From positions 8,211,199 through 8,275,198 of the forward strand of contig JASSKH010000003.1 of assembly GCA_031763025.1 (NCBI GenBank): a stretch of 64,000 nt of DNA, in the 5' to 3' direction. The notes beneath the pieces are model-generated. The model saw nothing but the letters and a program-made list of their open reading frames with translations. It ran no database searches and was not told the origin of the DNA. The position numbers were made by a program, and so were the translations under genes. This DNA is from Macrocystis pyrifera. Taxonomy: Eukaryota > Sar > Phaeophyceae > Laminariales > Laminariaceae. Positions 22,182 through 34,748 of the stretch are shown piece after piece (the first letter of the stretch is position 1; every line of letters starts with the position of its first letter).

Positions 22182-25100
22182 ATGCAGCAGCAGGACAAGC
22201 ACGTGCTCACTGCGGTCACCGCACTGATTTCGGCGGCTGCCGTCATGTCATACGTGGTCTCGAGGAAGAAGCAGGGATGCCGCAAAGGTGAGGCACTGCT
22301 GGAACAGATAAACGCTGTGTTGGTGCTGGCCTGTTGATGTGGACGTGTGCTGACTGCTGACTGTATATTGCCTGGTCACTGCTGCTGCACGCGGGGTATG
22401 ACAACATATCCCGCATACCGGGTGCATGTATCAGGGGATCTGCTGACTGCTGACTGCGTGTTTTGGCGGTTATCAGAGCTGTTCATAGCTTTTGAGCCAG
22501 GTATCATACTCCTGTATACTTCGTATACACTTATCAACAGCGTCATATCTTATATCCCCGCAGAAGTACAACGCTTTCACCCTTCTGGCAAGTATCATAC
22601 AGTGTTTTACAGCTCGCATTCGTCCATATCCAGAGCCCCCGGTGGCTTGGTAGGTGGTCCGCGTGCCTATCAAGATCAATTTAGTGGGTTCAAGCCTCAC
22701 CGAGTGCATGCTCGTTGGGGCTTTTTCTTGCATAAAAAAATGATTAACGGAAACGCGACCGCCTCTACGAATTACGCTGGAAACCAAAAGTGATGATTAA
22801 AAAAAAAGAAAAAGAAAAAGAGCAGCTTATCTCCTCCCGTCTATTAATGGAACCATGTGCCAAGAAAATTCGATCGCCCGCTAAAACAACAGTAGACTCA
22901 GTACAGCTATACACGACGTACTCTAAGCGCTCGTCTTTTATCTTTTGTGTCCCGCGCGTCTATGCTCTCTCTCTCGGTCTGCTCTCTCTCCCGTGCGCGG
23001 TTTGCAGCATCGGGCGGCAAGCGCCCGTTGACTGACCTCGTACGGCCGAACATACAGGACCTGACGCCCTACCGATGCGCCCGAGACGACTACAGCGACG
23101 GCGTGCTGCTCGACGCCAACGAGAACAGCTACGGCTCAACACTGGCGCCCGGCAAGGTATAATATGATATGCCATCATAACAGCTTTTTCACCTCTTACG
23201 CGGTTGCCAGGCTTGCCACGAAACGTTATTTTTGTTTTTCATTCCCTCCGGCGCATGTATACTTGTACTTTCCAGCAGCAAGTATTATACTGCTGGTATG
23301 GGCCTGCCAACAAGAAACGCCGCATGTACAGCAGTACTCCGAGCGAGCCTAGACGCCTTACTGTGACGCCCCCAAGCTCAATCCCTTCGGGTGGTGATGA
23401 AGATATATATATACAGCGACCAAACATTCATACCTGGTTGGACTTTCAATGGCTTTTACGTATATGTATTGTGTTTTCAACCGTCTTCGAACAGCGTGAG
23501 CGCCCAGAGCAGTGGTACGGGTAGGAAGGATCATGTTGCAACCCTCGCCGCACGCCTCCTTACATCGTAACTCCCAACACCAAATTGTATCAAATCCCCC
23601 GATCACGGCCGTCGCTGGAATCGTCACTTTTTCTGCCCGTCAATTATTTATTTTGCCCCTCTGAAGGTCTCAAGAGGGTTATAATTAATAATTAACCCTT
23701 CAAGAACTGCGGCCCCATTTTGGGGACAACCCAGTCAATTTCCAAGCCATTTGTCCCCAATTGTCCCCTAAACGGGACTGTAGTCCTGAAAGGCTTAATT
23801 TTCAAGCCCTTTTGGACTGCAGTCCCGTTTGGGGGACAAGTTGCTTTGAGTCTGACTAGTTTGTTCCTAAAAAAACGGGACTGCAGTCCTCGATAAAAGG
23901 GTTAAGCGTGTAGCTATTGTACACCCGGGTAGGATTGAGCGTAGCGCTCGACGCTGGACACGATCTCTTCGTCTGAAATTCTCAAGCGTCCCCAAAACAA
24001 GCGAGCCTTATCGTGTTCCTAAAAGCGAGCCTCGTGCTCTCATTTGGTCATCTCTCGCTGTGTTCGTCAAGCTATACTGCTGTATGCCAGCAATGCCGAC
24101 GGGGGTTGTTGTTGTTGTCACGTGCCGCCGCGCGGGCCAAGCGTGCCTCAAATCAGGGAGACCTGTTGTCGCCCCCCCCCCCCCCTCCCCGCCCCCCCTC
24201 CCGCCCCCTCCCGACTCCTATAGGTTGCAGTGAAGTAGAGAAGCAGGCAGGTTTGAAGAGGCGAGTTCTACACACGTCGGAGCAGATCACGATCCAGATC
24301 ATCTGCGACTGTAGATCCTAACCTACGTACAGTTATGAGAGTTTGCGCAGGACCTGTAAAGTACGGATCCCACCCGGGCATCATGTCCTAGAGTATGCAC
24401 GTTACACGACTCCCACCAAGCAACCTGAGCTGCACCAGATCATACCGTACATTTCAGGAATGATCTATCTGCCTTGAAAGGTCTAGCTCATGAAGCGGGA
24501 ATGATCTGTACATGATCTGTCTGAGGTGTGACATGCACTATTACGGGGACCACAGTAAGTAGGACCAAATATTTTCAGTAAAAATAGGCAAATATATACC
24601 TGGTAGGCTTTTGTGTGCACCATAGGTCCTATTTACTATGTTCCCCCCCCGTAATAGTCGAAGTGTAGCAGAGACAGAAGGCGGAGATACATGGGAAACG
24701 GGTTGGGAGGCCAACGCCCCGAAGCTGATGCACCGGTAATTTGTAGTTGTACCAGTAGGACACCTCCTGATAGTTTCCTAAATTCTGATTTCGGCTTTTG
24801 GAGTTACCTATCGGTAACTACTGCTAAAAAAGGCGTGTCTGAATCGTCGCCGATCGCCGAGAAGCGCTCGGAAGTCCGGAATACACATACCTCATGTACC
24901 ACGCGGGTCGAATCAGGTCGGGTTGGGCCGGGTCAGGGTGTTGTAGTAGTTCTAGAAGTTGAAAAGCTCCGCCAGTCAAAAAAAAATGTGGCCTGAAAGT
25001 GCCACCTTTATCGCGGCACAGATCCGAACGACTTGATGAGCGGGGAGGGGGGGGTGCCGTCGCCGTTTTCGGCATAGAAGGCGCCGATTACTCTTGGCCT

Positions 25101-26277
25101 CGCCTTGACGGCGACCTCATGCCTGGTGTTTATCTCCCCGTCTGCCTTGTTTATTGGCGGTACCGGACAAAGGCCTGTTCACGGGCCAGGTCAAACCTCG
25201 CGGGTCGACTCAAGTCGGGTTGGGCCGGGTCAGGGTAACCTGGCCCGACCCGTGATATTTTGAAAACCTCCTGAACCAACCCGACCCGACCTGACCCGAC
25301 CTGACCTGACCCGACCCGACCCGACTCGATCTGACTCGACCCCCGACCCGATCCGACCCGACCCCACCCGTGAGATTGTGAGGACACGCTGAACCCAACC
25401 CGCGGGTCGGGTCATGACCCGTGAAGAGTCTTGGTATTTGTAGTGGTGTAAGATGTCCAGCGCATTACGTGTATAGGTGTAGCGAATTGTGATTGGAAGA
25501 TGCGGCGGTTTCGCGGGATTCCTCTGACTACACCGATTCTTTGGACACCCTCGACACTTCCAACGACCCCTCCTATCCCAGCCCCCCCCCCCCCCCCCCC
25601 CCCCCCGATCAAGTCGTTCGGGCCTGTGCCGCGATAAAGGTGGCCCTTTTTGGCCACAATATTAGAGCTTTTCAACTCAAGAACTACCCAGGCCATGTGA
25701 TGGCTCATCGGGGCCAAGACTGAAGTTTTTCGTATAGCCATTATTAGGCTAAGACATTGAGCTCCGCAAGGGAGGAGCCTAAAACAAATTTCCGGTGCAC
25801 ACCGGCCGAACCCAGCGTGTTCGAGGCCGTCATCCATGAGCGAGAATGTACGCACAAGGTGCCCGATTTCCGCTCACAGGCGATGCTTACTGTGGGAGGT
25901 TGCAGCTACTATATACCGTAGCACAGTCGTAGCTCCCCCTTCATGCCTCTCGCCAAACACCACCTCACGGGTCGCTTCTTTCATCTACGCTCTGGTGCAA
26001 AAGCAAGGTCGGCCTGGTCGGTGAAAACGCGTTGTGCTCCCGCCCGGCGTTGTAGGGATGCGAGGGTCTACATTGTCATACGATTACGGCCATGCATGAC
26101 AATGAGTACCCTCCCCCCCCCCCTACCTCTGGCAAAAAAAAGGGTGTGTAATATGTGGAAAAGCGTATTGAGCGCCCAATTGTTGGAGGTGTCATTTTAT
26201 TGGTGTAGGAACGGTGCTTCGTCTTGAAAGGGATGCGTGGTCAATGGTTAAATGACCAAGTCAAGCAACAAAGGGTA

Positions 26278-26310
<33 letters not shown>

Positions 26311-29300
26311 CTGGCGATCGAGTTAGATCATTTTTGCGCGGGGAGAACCTTCCCTCGGCACAAGGGGGATGATCGTATCACGTAGTGTGTATTTGGTAAG
26401 GCCCCCACGAGGCAGTTACATAGTAAACTCATTGCTGTCTCTGGCACTGGCCACACCAGAAATTAAACCAATTCATTGACGCTGTCAGCCTTATGCAAGA
26501 AAATCCGCCTCAAAAGCAGTTCTTGGTAGGATGCAGCTTACCCTTCATGCGACTCGCCCAACACCTCACGGCGCTTCGCGCTTGGTGCAAGCAATGTCTG
26601 CCTGGTCGGTGAAAACTCGACGTGCTCCGTCCCGGCATTGTGTAGGGATGCGAGGGTCTGTGGTCATACGACTACAGTCATGCATGATAATGAGTACACC
26701 TCCCCCCCCTTCCCTTCCCCCCCCCCCCCGCTCGGTGCAAGCAATGTCTGCCTGGTCGGTGAAAACCCGACATGCTCCGTCCCGGCATTGTAGGAATGCG
26801 AGGGTCTATGGTCATACGACTACGGCGGTGCATGAGATCGAGTACATCTCTCTTATCGAGTACACCCCCCCCCCCCCCCCCCGCTCCGTCTCGAAAGGGA
26901 TGCGTGGTCAATGGTCAAATGACCAAGGCGAGCAACACATAAAATAAGCACGCCCGCCCCCTTGCCCCCGCACCGCCCTCTTCTTTCCTCCCACTGCGCC
27001 CGACCAAAGTCCAGCGTAGACGTAAAAGACTTGGAGCTCAACAGGTACCCTGACCCCAAACAGCTTGACGTGAAGTCTCTCCTTGCCGACATGCGAGGGG
27101 TCAGGCCGGAGCAGATTTTCGTCGGGGTGGGGAGCGACGAGGCGATCGACCTTCTCATACGCATCTTCTGCCGGCCGGGCGAGGACACGATCATCGTCAC
27201 GCCCCCGACGTACGGCATGTACAAGGTGAGTTTTGTTGTTGCTGTTGTTGTTGTTGTTGTCGTTGCTGCTGCTGCTGTTGTTGTTGCTTTTGTTATTGCT
27301 TGGGCGTTATTCGCGAAACATCCACTTATCATGTAAATATGTGCATGCTGCTTGTAGCTACGTTGTTGCCACTCCCTACTCTGGGCCGGTATTCGAGATC
27401 CGTTTCGACAATTCATTGCTCATTCTACTACGGGGGACCATAGTAAAATAGCACCAAATATTGTTAGGAAAAATAGGGAAATATATAGAGGTTTTTGTGT
27501 GTACCGTAGGTCCTGTTTTACTGTGGTCCCCCGTGATAAGCGTTCCTTTCTATTTACGGCGAAGAGTGGTATACGGTGTTGTTGCAGCATTGATAGTTGT
27601 TCACCTCATTTTTTTTTCTGTGGGTCGTCAGTCACTTTTAAGAGCGTTATACATATATAAATACAACTATGATTACGATTTTTGAGGTCGTTGTCACTTG
27701 CTAGCTATTTGGCAGACAGACCGACTGATAAGACAGCTCTTCGCAAACAGCCCTTCTTCTTTGAAACAGCCGAACAGCCAAACAGCCAAACAGCCTTTCT
27801 TCTTTCTTCTTCGCAAACTGCAACCAATAGACAGCTCTTCGCACAACGCCTAGAAGAGGCGTCTCGCCTTCGACGAACGGCATCTAGATGCAGCTGTAGG
27901 CGGCCAAGTATATACCGAGCGTTTTGTGGAAGCCAGGGTCGGAGATATCGTAGATCTCGTAACACGCACGCGCGAAGGACACGTCACCGGTCAAGCAATA
28001 TCAAATCTCGGGTCACGAGCGGTCTCGCGTCATTGACGGTGTAGACACGTCTTCGGGAGATAGCTATCGGGAGATACGTAATCCGCCGCAGACTCTGGGG
28101 TGACCAAACGGGTCCCCTCACCGAGTCAGACTAGCTCTAGCATCTCCTTGCTAAATATCAACGAAGAACTCTGCTCGGCTTACTTTTTTACGTCGGCCGT
28201 AACGACGGCTACAAGGGACCCTCGCTCCGCGACCTCATCACGGCGACTTCTCCGCGACTTTTACGCTGCGACATCTCCGCGACGACCTCGGTACGAACGA
28301 CCAGCACAGGTACTACATTACAGTTATACATATATATATATATATAACCGAGCGTTATACATGTATATAACCGTATCCTACAATAAAGAAAAGACACTCC
28401 CCTGGGACGAATTTCAGACCCCAGTTTCCCTCCAGAACACGGCGGGCGCACATACACGAAAATGGTGGCTTTGGAAATATTTCGTCGAGACTGGAGAAGG
28501 CTGCATAGACGCATCGATCGTCGTACTCAGTACGCCCTCCCCGTTGTCGAGAAACCCAGCTCTGAAAATCGTCCGAGGGGGTGTGTTGTCTTAAGTGGTA
28601 TACCGTATCTCACCCAAAAAAACGACGTTTCGGGGATAAAGTGAAAGGACACTCTCCCGACGGATCATCCCGCGCCCCCCTACGTAGGTAGGCATTCCAC
28701 GAAACGTAGGGGCGCTAAACACTGATGAAGGCGATACCGCGATAAGGCATGCCTTGTTGGGCTGTTCCTGTGTAGTGCCAGTGTACGGACGTTTTGGTGG
28801 GAAATTGTGCCACGCTGGTGGTCCTTCGATGGCGCCGGTGTGCGTGCGCCAGCCAGCAATACCGTCACTAAATTACGTGGCGGGCGACCGGAACTACTCA
28901 GCACATCTATGTGCCGCGCCATTTAATTCCCATCTGTGTGAAGCGGTTCGACGGGCACTACAGGCAGGCGACCGGCACTGCTCAACCGGCACTTGCTGTA
29001 GTGACGCTATTCTGGGGGGGGGCATAGTAAATAGGACCTACGGTGCACAGACAAAAACCTACATGTTTGCCTTTTTTTTTCTGGCAGTATTTGGTCCTAC
29101 TTACTATGGCCCCCCGTAATAGTACTACGTCGCATCATAGCACGCGTCAATTAGCTCAGCCCACGCAGCCCGCGCGAACGTGTTGACTGCATGTTGCACA
29201 TTATTTAGCGCCTTTTTGGACAACAAGTAAGCTGTAAAAGAAGGCAGACAGGACGGGACGGGACAGGACAGGACAGGACAGGACAGGACAGGACAGGACG

Positions 29301-32300
29301 CACTCGAGTCGACCCCCGTTTTATTTTTTCAGCGTACGTTTAACGAGACACCGGCGGCCGTGAGATCGAAAACAATTCGTCGAAACCCGTCTTTCCTATC
29401 GTGCAGAGAGAACAGGAGCCAGAGGGTCGAAGTTGCAGGCACGCAGCAAGCGCACCGCATTTTGAGGTACAATAGTTCCCGTGTATCATATGTGTATGCC
29501 TTGGACGTTTTTGAAGTATGCACCTTCGGCCGCGGGTGCACGTGGGTGTAGGCCTGGTGCTTTTTGCGTAGAGATGATATATGCCACGCCGTCATAATAT
29601 TTTGATTGGAACGGAAGCGCGGGGGGGGGGGGGTAGGGATCCCTAAGCACCCCATTCTCTGATGTAGGGCCGCACACTCTTTCATGTTTTCGTACGGGAG
29701 AGATTTTTCTCGGAGTTCGTTTTGGTGCTCGTATCTCTCCCACGCGCTGTTGGACGACACCCGCACCATAGCTTCACGAGCGAAACCACGCGTCGCTTCG
29801 CGCGGTGCGTGTCATCCATGTCGGCAGCGGTGGAAAACACCGGCAAAGCAAACTCGTCGCAGTAAACCGCGGCAAACTCGCACCCCGTGTGTCCTTCCCC
29901 GACAAGCCGGACCTCTCCACCGTGGACGTTATTCTATTTTTTTGGTGGATGTGGAAACTTGTGAGCTCGCCGGGACGCGCTAAACTCCTGTTTATTTTGT
30001 CCGTTTTCCATTTTCCGTTTTCCGTTTTCCTTTTTTTCCATTTTCCATTTTCCGTTTTTACCACTTTCCGTTTTTTGGGGACGACTAGTTGCTTCAGAAG
30101 TGCGAAACCCGAAAACTGCTACGCTCGCCCCCCGTATTAACGAGGAACATACAAGGTTCGTAAATGAAAAATATGAATCGTGCAATTGAAGAGTAACTTC
30201 GTGAAAATGTACGACTTTTTTACGTCCTATCGAGAAATGGCGTTCGTGTTATAAAATTCGAATCACGCACAAAGGTCGAGGAACGCCCGTTGGCAACCAA
30301 CGAGACAAGCGACGGCACGCGTCTTCCCCGGAGCGCCGCGGCTACGTGGCGGCGTTTTGTTCTTGCCGACACCGTCGTCAGGAGGCGATCGCTGTTGAAA
30401 TCGCTTGGTTGGGCTGGCGCAGCCCCGAAGCCCCACGCTGGCTGCAGCGACGGGGAAACACCCATCGAAGTTTGGAGTGAAGCTGGGACGTGATGGTTGC
30501 TCGCGTGTCTTTTGGAGGTTCAGCGCGACGAAAAAAGGGTATTACGGCGGCCGTGGTTCTCGTTTCAGGCACCGCAGACAGCCTAGGTTATGCTAAGCGC
30601 CTACGGAGGGTCGCGCCGCAGCTGCTCCGGTGGTCCTGTCCTACCTCTCGCAATGGCGGCTCCCGCGCCTCTGAAACGGTCGACGACACACGGCACAAAA
30701 TTTGCCCGGCACGCCTCGGATACGTGGAACATGCCACATCCAGATGGACAAAATCCCAAATAGAAATATAAAAGTCTAGGCAAAATGTGCCCAAGAAGAC
30801 TTTTTCGCTGATCTTGGAATTTCCTTTGAAAATGCCTTCTTCCCAGGGTACGTACTATCAGAGGTGATTCACTTCTTCGACCAATCAGGTGCGCAAAGTA
30901 CCAGGTAAATAACAATACTCGTAAACGTTTTTTTTTTTTTTTTAAATGTACATTTTTTTTTGTTCCTCGTTAATACGGGCCCTAACGAAACTGACATCGC
31001 CCACCATTGGCCGTGGTGTCTTTCGTTGGTTGCAGGTGTGCGCGAAGGTCAACGACGTGCAGATCCAGTCCGTTCCTTTAACGCCGGATTTCGACGTGGT
31101 CGTTTCAGAGGTGAGCGAGATAGTTCTTGACCCCGACAATGTTTTTTTTTTTTTTTTTTATCTTCATGTGCATCATATAATATATTATTTCAACCTATTA
31201 AGTGACGGTGAACGGTTTGTACTTCGTATCGCGTTGATCCACTCATCGTGTATCATGCGCGCTTGTTCACCAGGGCGACTGCCGTATGCCCGACCAGTGG
31301 ATGCGCTGCTCTGCACGAATGGACCCCCCTTCCCGTCCCTGCCCCACCCTCATCACTCTGTAAGCCCCCCACCCAACGCTACCAACACTTGTGCGACCGA
31401 CCGCGTTCTCGATCAACACCCCCTGGCGAGGACTCGCCTGCATTGGGAGTCTACTCTGCGCCTTTTTTTTTCCCGTTATGAACTACAAGCCAGATTCCCC
31501 CCAAAACCCGACGTGCTCCGTCCCGGCATTGTAGGGATGCGAGGGTCTATGGTCATACGACTACAGCCATGCATGATAATGAGTCCCCCCCCCCCCCCCG
31601 CCCCCCCCTGTCGCTCCGTCTCGAAAGGGATGCGTGTTCAATGGTCAAATGACTACGAGGCAAGCAATAAATGAGTACGCCCCCTTCCCCCCCCCCCCCC
31701 CCCCGGCTATATTATGTACCTGGTATATGTATAGGTTGGGTTGGCGTCGATTGGCGACGACGCTGTAAAACACGCCTCTCCCTGCGTGAGCTATTAATAG
31801 ACAGCCAGGGTACCTTCTTCTTTTTTTTGGCGGTTTACCGCGGCTGGCGGTCAACTTAGATCATTTTTGTGCTGGGAGAGCCTTTACTCCGCACAAGGGG
31901 GATAATCGTATCACGTAGTGTGTATATGGTGAGACACCCACGAGGCAGTTACATAGTAAACTCATTGCTGTCTCTGGCACTGGCCACACCTGAAATTAAA
32001 CCGATTCATTGATGCTGTCATCCATATGCAAGAAAATCCGCCTCTAGCGGTTCTTAGTAGGATGCAGCTCACCCTTCATGCGACTCGCCCAACACCTCAC
32101 GGCGCTTCGGCTTGGTGCAAGCAAACAATGTCTGCTGGTCGGTGAAAACCCGACGCGCTCCGTCCCCGCGCTGTAGGGATGCGAGGGTCTATGGTCATCC
32201 GACTACGGCCATGCATGATAATGAGTACCCCCCCCCCCCCCCCCCCCCCCCACGCCTCCTCTTATCCCCCGATTCCATCTTCTCCCTCCCCTCCCCCCTC

Positions 32301-34709
32301 CCCTCCCCTCCCCCCCCGGGCAACGACACGCATTATCCCCGAAAAAGGTGCTACGAGCGACGACCCCTTCCTCCAAGCTCCTGTTCCTCTGCTCCCCCGG
32401 CAACCCGACGGGGAAGAGCGTGCCGGCGTCCGTTGTGCGAGATATCGTCAAGGGCGGTTTCGACGGCATCGTTGTCGTGGACGAGGCGTACGTGGACTTT
32501 TCGGGAAAGGAGAGCGCGTGCTCGCTCATCGACGAGCTGGACAGGGTCGTCGTTCTGCAGACGCTTTCTAAGGCCTTCGGGATGGCGGCCATTCGGTGCG
32601 TGTGTCTATGTGTCTATGTGTCTATGTGTCTATGTGTCTATGTGTCTATGTGTCTATGTGTCTATGTGTCTGTGTGTATGTATGTATGTATGTATGTATG
32701 TATGTATGTATGTATGTATGTATGTATGTATGTATGTATGTGTTTTTGTAGGCATATTATGTACTGATATTTTGGTGCGCCTAGGTGTTATGTGGCCGGC
32801 TGGTTTTAGTACCTGGCTGTTACGGGGGTCTATAGTTAACAGGACCCATGGCATACATAAAAACCTATATATTTACCTTGTTTTACTAACAATATTTGGT
32901 CCTGTTAACTATGGACCCCCGTAATAGTTTGGGAAGCGGAGTGGGGGAGGTGAGGGGGGAGGCCGGTGGAGGGCGTGTAAAGGGATATCCGCGCTTATCA
33001 TATCCTGAATGTCACTGGCGATTTCTACCGCTTCCTAACACGTTGAGTTATTTTTCGCCCCTTGCCTTTCACTGCCGGTGACACTTTTTTTTTTTTGTGC
33101 GTTACGCCCGGCAACATGGTGTCACCTTTGTAGCTATTATGGGGGGCCATAGTAAATAGGACCCACGGTGCACACAAAAACCTATATATTTACCTATTTT
33201 TACGGACAATATTTGGTCCTATTTGCTATGGTCCCCCGTAATAGTGCCCCCACTAATGTAAATTTGCTTGCAAACAAACGGCGAGCCTGTCCATTGGGCA
33301 GTGACAAACGAGTCTTTTGATGAAAGGTACAGCGGGACGATTCTTACCGCCTGCAAACCAACAGTCTTTTTTCCTGAAGCAAGCCATGCAAAAGAACGTT
33401 TGCACCCAGGTGACCAAGTAACTGTGCAGTTGAAATTGATTTTCCTGGTTGCTACGATCTGACCGAGTATTTTATCGAGTGCCTTGGAAAACGCTATTCT
33501 GGGGGGGCCATAGTAAATAGGACCAAATATTGTTAGTAAAAATAAGCAAATATATAGGATTTTGTGTCTACCGTAGGCCCTATTAACTATGGTCCCCAGT
33601 AATAGCACACCTTCGAACTTAGCAGTGAATCACGCATTTGTTCACATTCAGAAAAATACACGGATCTACCGCTTGCTCATAATAAACGGTTGGATTTCAC
33701 ATCCGAGACGCCACGATGAGCACGGCAGCACACATGTTTCACCTAAAGTCGTCGTTAATCATAGGTGTTCGCCGTGTATTTATAGTGCCCGGAAAAGAGT
33801 TTGAACAAGCACATAACCGTTGGCTGTATATGAGGGGGGTGTAGGACTCCGGGTGTTTTTTTTCATGGCGGCCATTCGATGTGTATGTCTCGATGCAACC
33901 AGCTGGCTGGCTGGTTGGCTGGCTGGCTGGCTGCTTTGGGGAGCGGAGGGGGGGATGTGGGGTGTAGGTGGGGGATGGGGGGGGGGGGCGTACTCATTTG
34001 TTGCTTGCCTTAGTCATTTGGGCATTGACCACGCATCCCTTTCGAGACGGAGCACCGTTCCTACTCCTAATAGAGACACCTCCAACAATTGGGCGCTCAT
34101 TACGTTGTTTCCATTTATTACATAGAAACTTTTTGCTAATCTTATCCCCTTCTTGTTTGGCCTCCTGTGGCCACCATCTACCTCCTAGGATAGCGATCGT
34201 TTTCTCGCTGCTATTCATTGTGTCAAATTTCCTCCATGTCACATTCGTCTATTTTCCTCATCATCTCCTCTTCTAACACATCCCGTTCCTCCTTGTATAT
34301 TTCACATTCTCCTACTATGTGAGTTCTACTCTCTAATTGCTTTGCCACACGGGCACATCTGTGCATCTACTTCCTCCTCTTCGCGCTACTGGTGTACCTC
34401 TTTCTTCTTTCTGGCAGGTCCAGGTCCCCTACAAGAAAACGCAGTTTCAGCGTTTTCGCGAAGTCCATTGGGCCATGCAAATACGTTTTCATTCCTATTC
34501 CTTCCCTCAATCCCCCGTATATCTCTAAGTGTTTTCCCCCGATTCCACCTTGTTTCTTAGCGCTAGCCTTTCCCTTCTTTCTATTCTTTCTTCTACTTCT
34601 GCCTTGTACCTCCCAAACTTCCCGGCGGACATAATCTCTTCTTGGTTTCCCCCCCTATATCCTTGCATACTTTCTCAACTACGCCATCCCACCTTATTCC
34701 AGCTCGCCC

Positions 34710-34748
<39 letters not shown>

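Noticed and set aside
32598-32748. CRISPR-like regular array
   Set aside because: It is a plain octamer/tetramer microsatellite without spacers.
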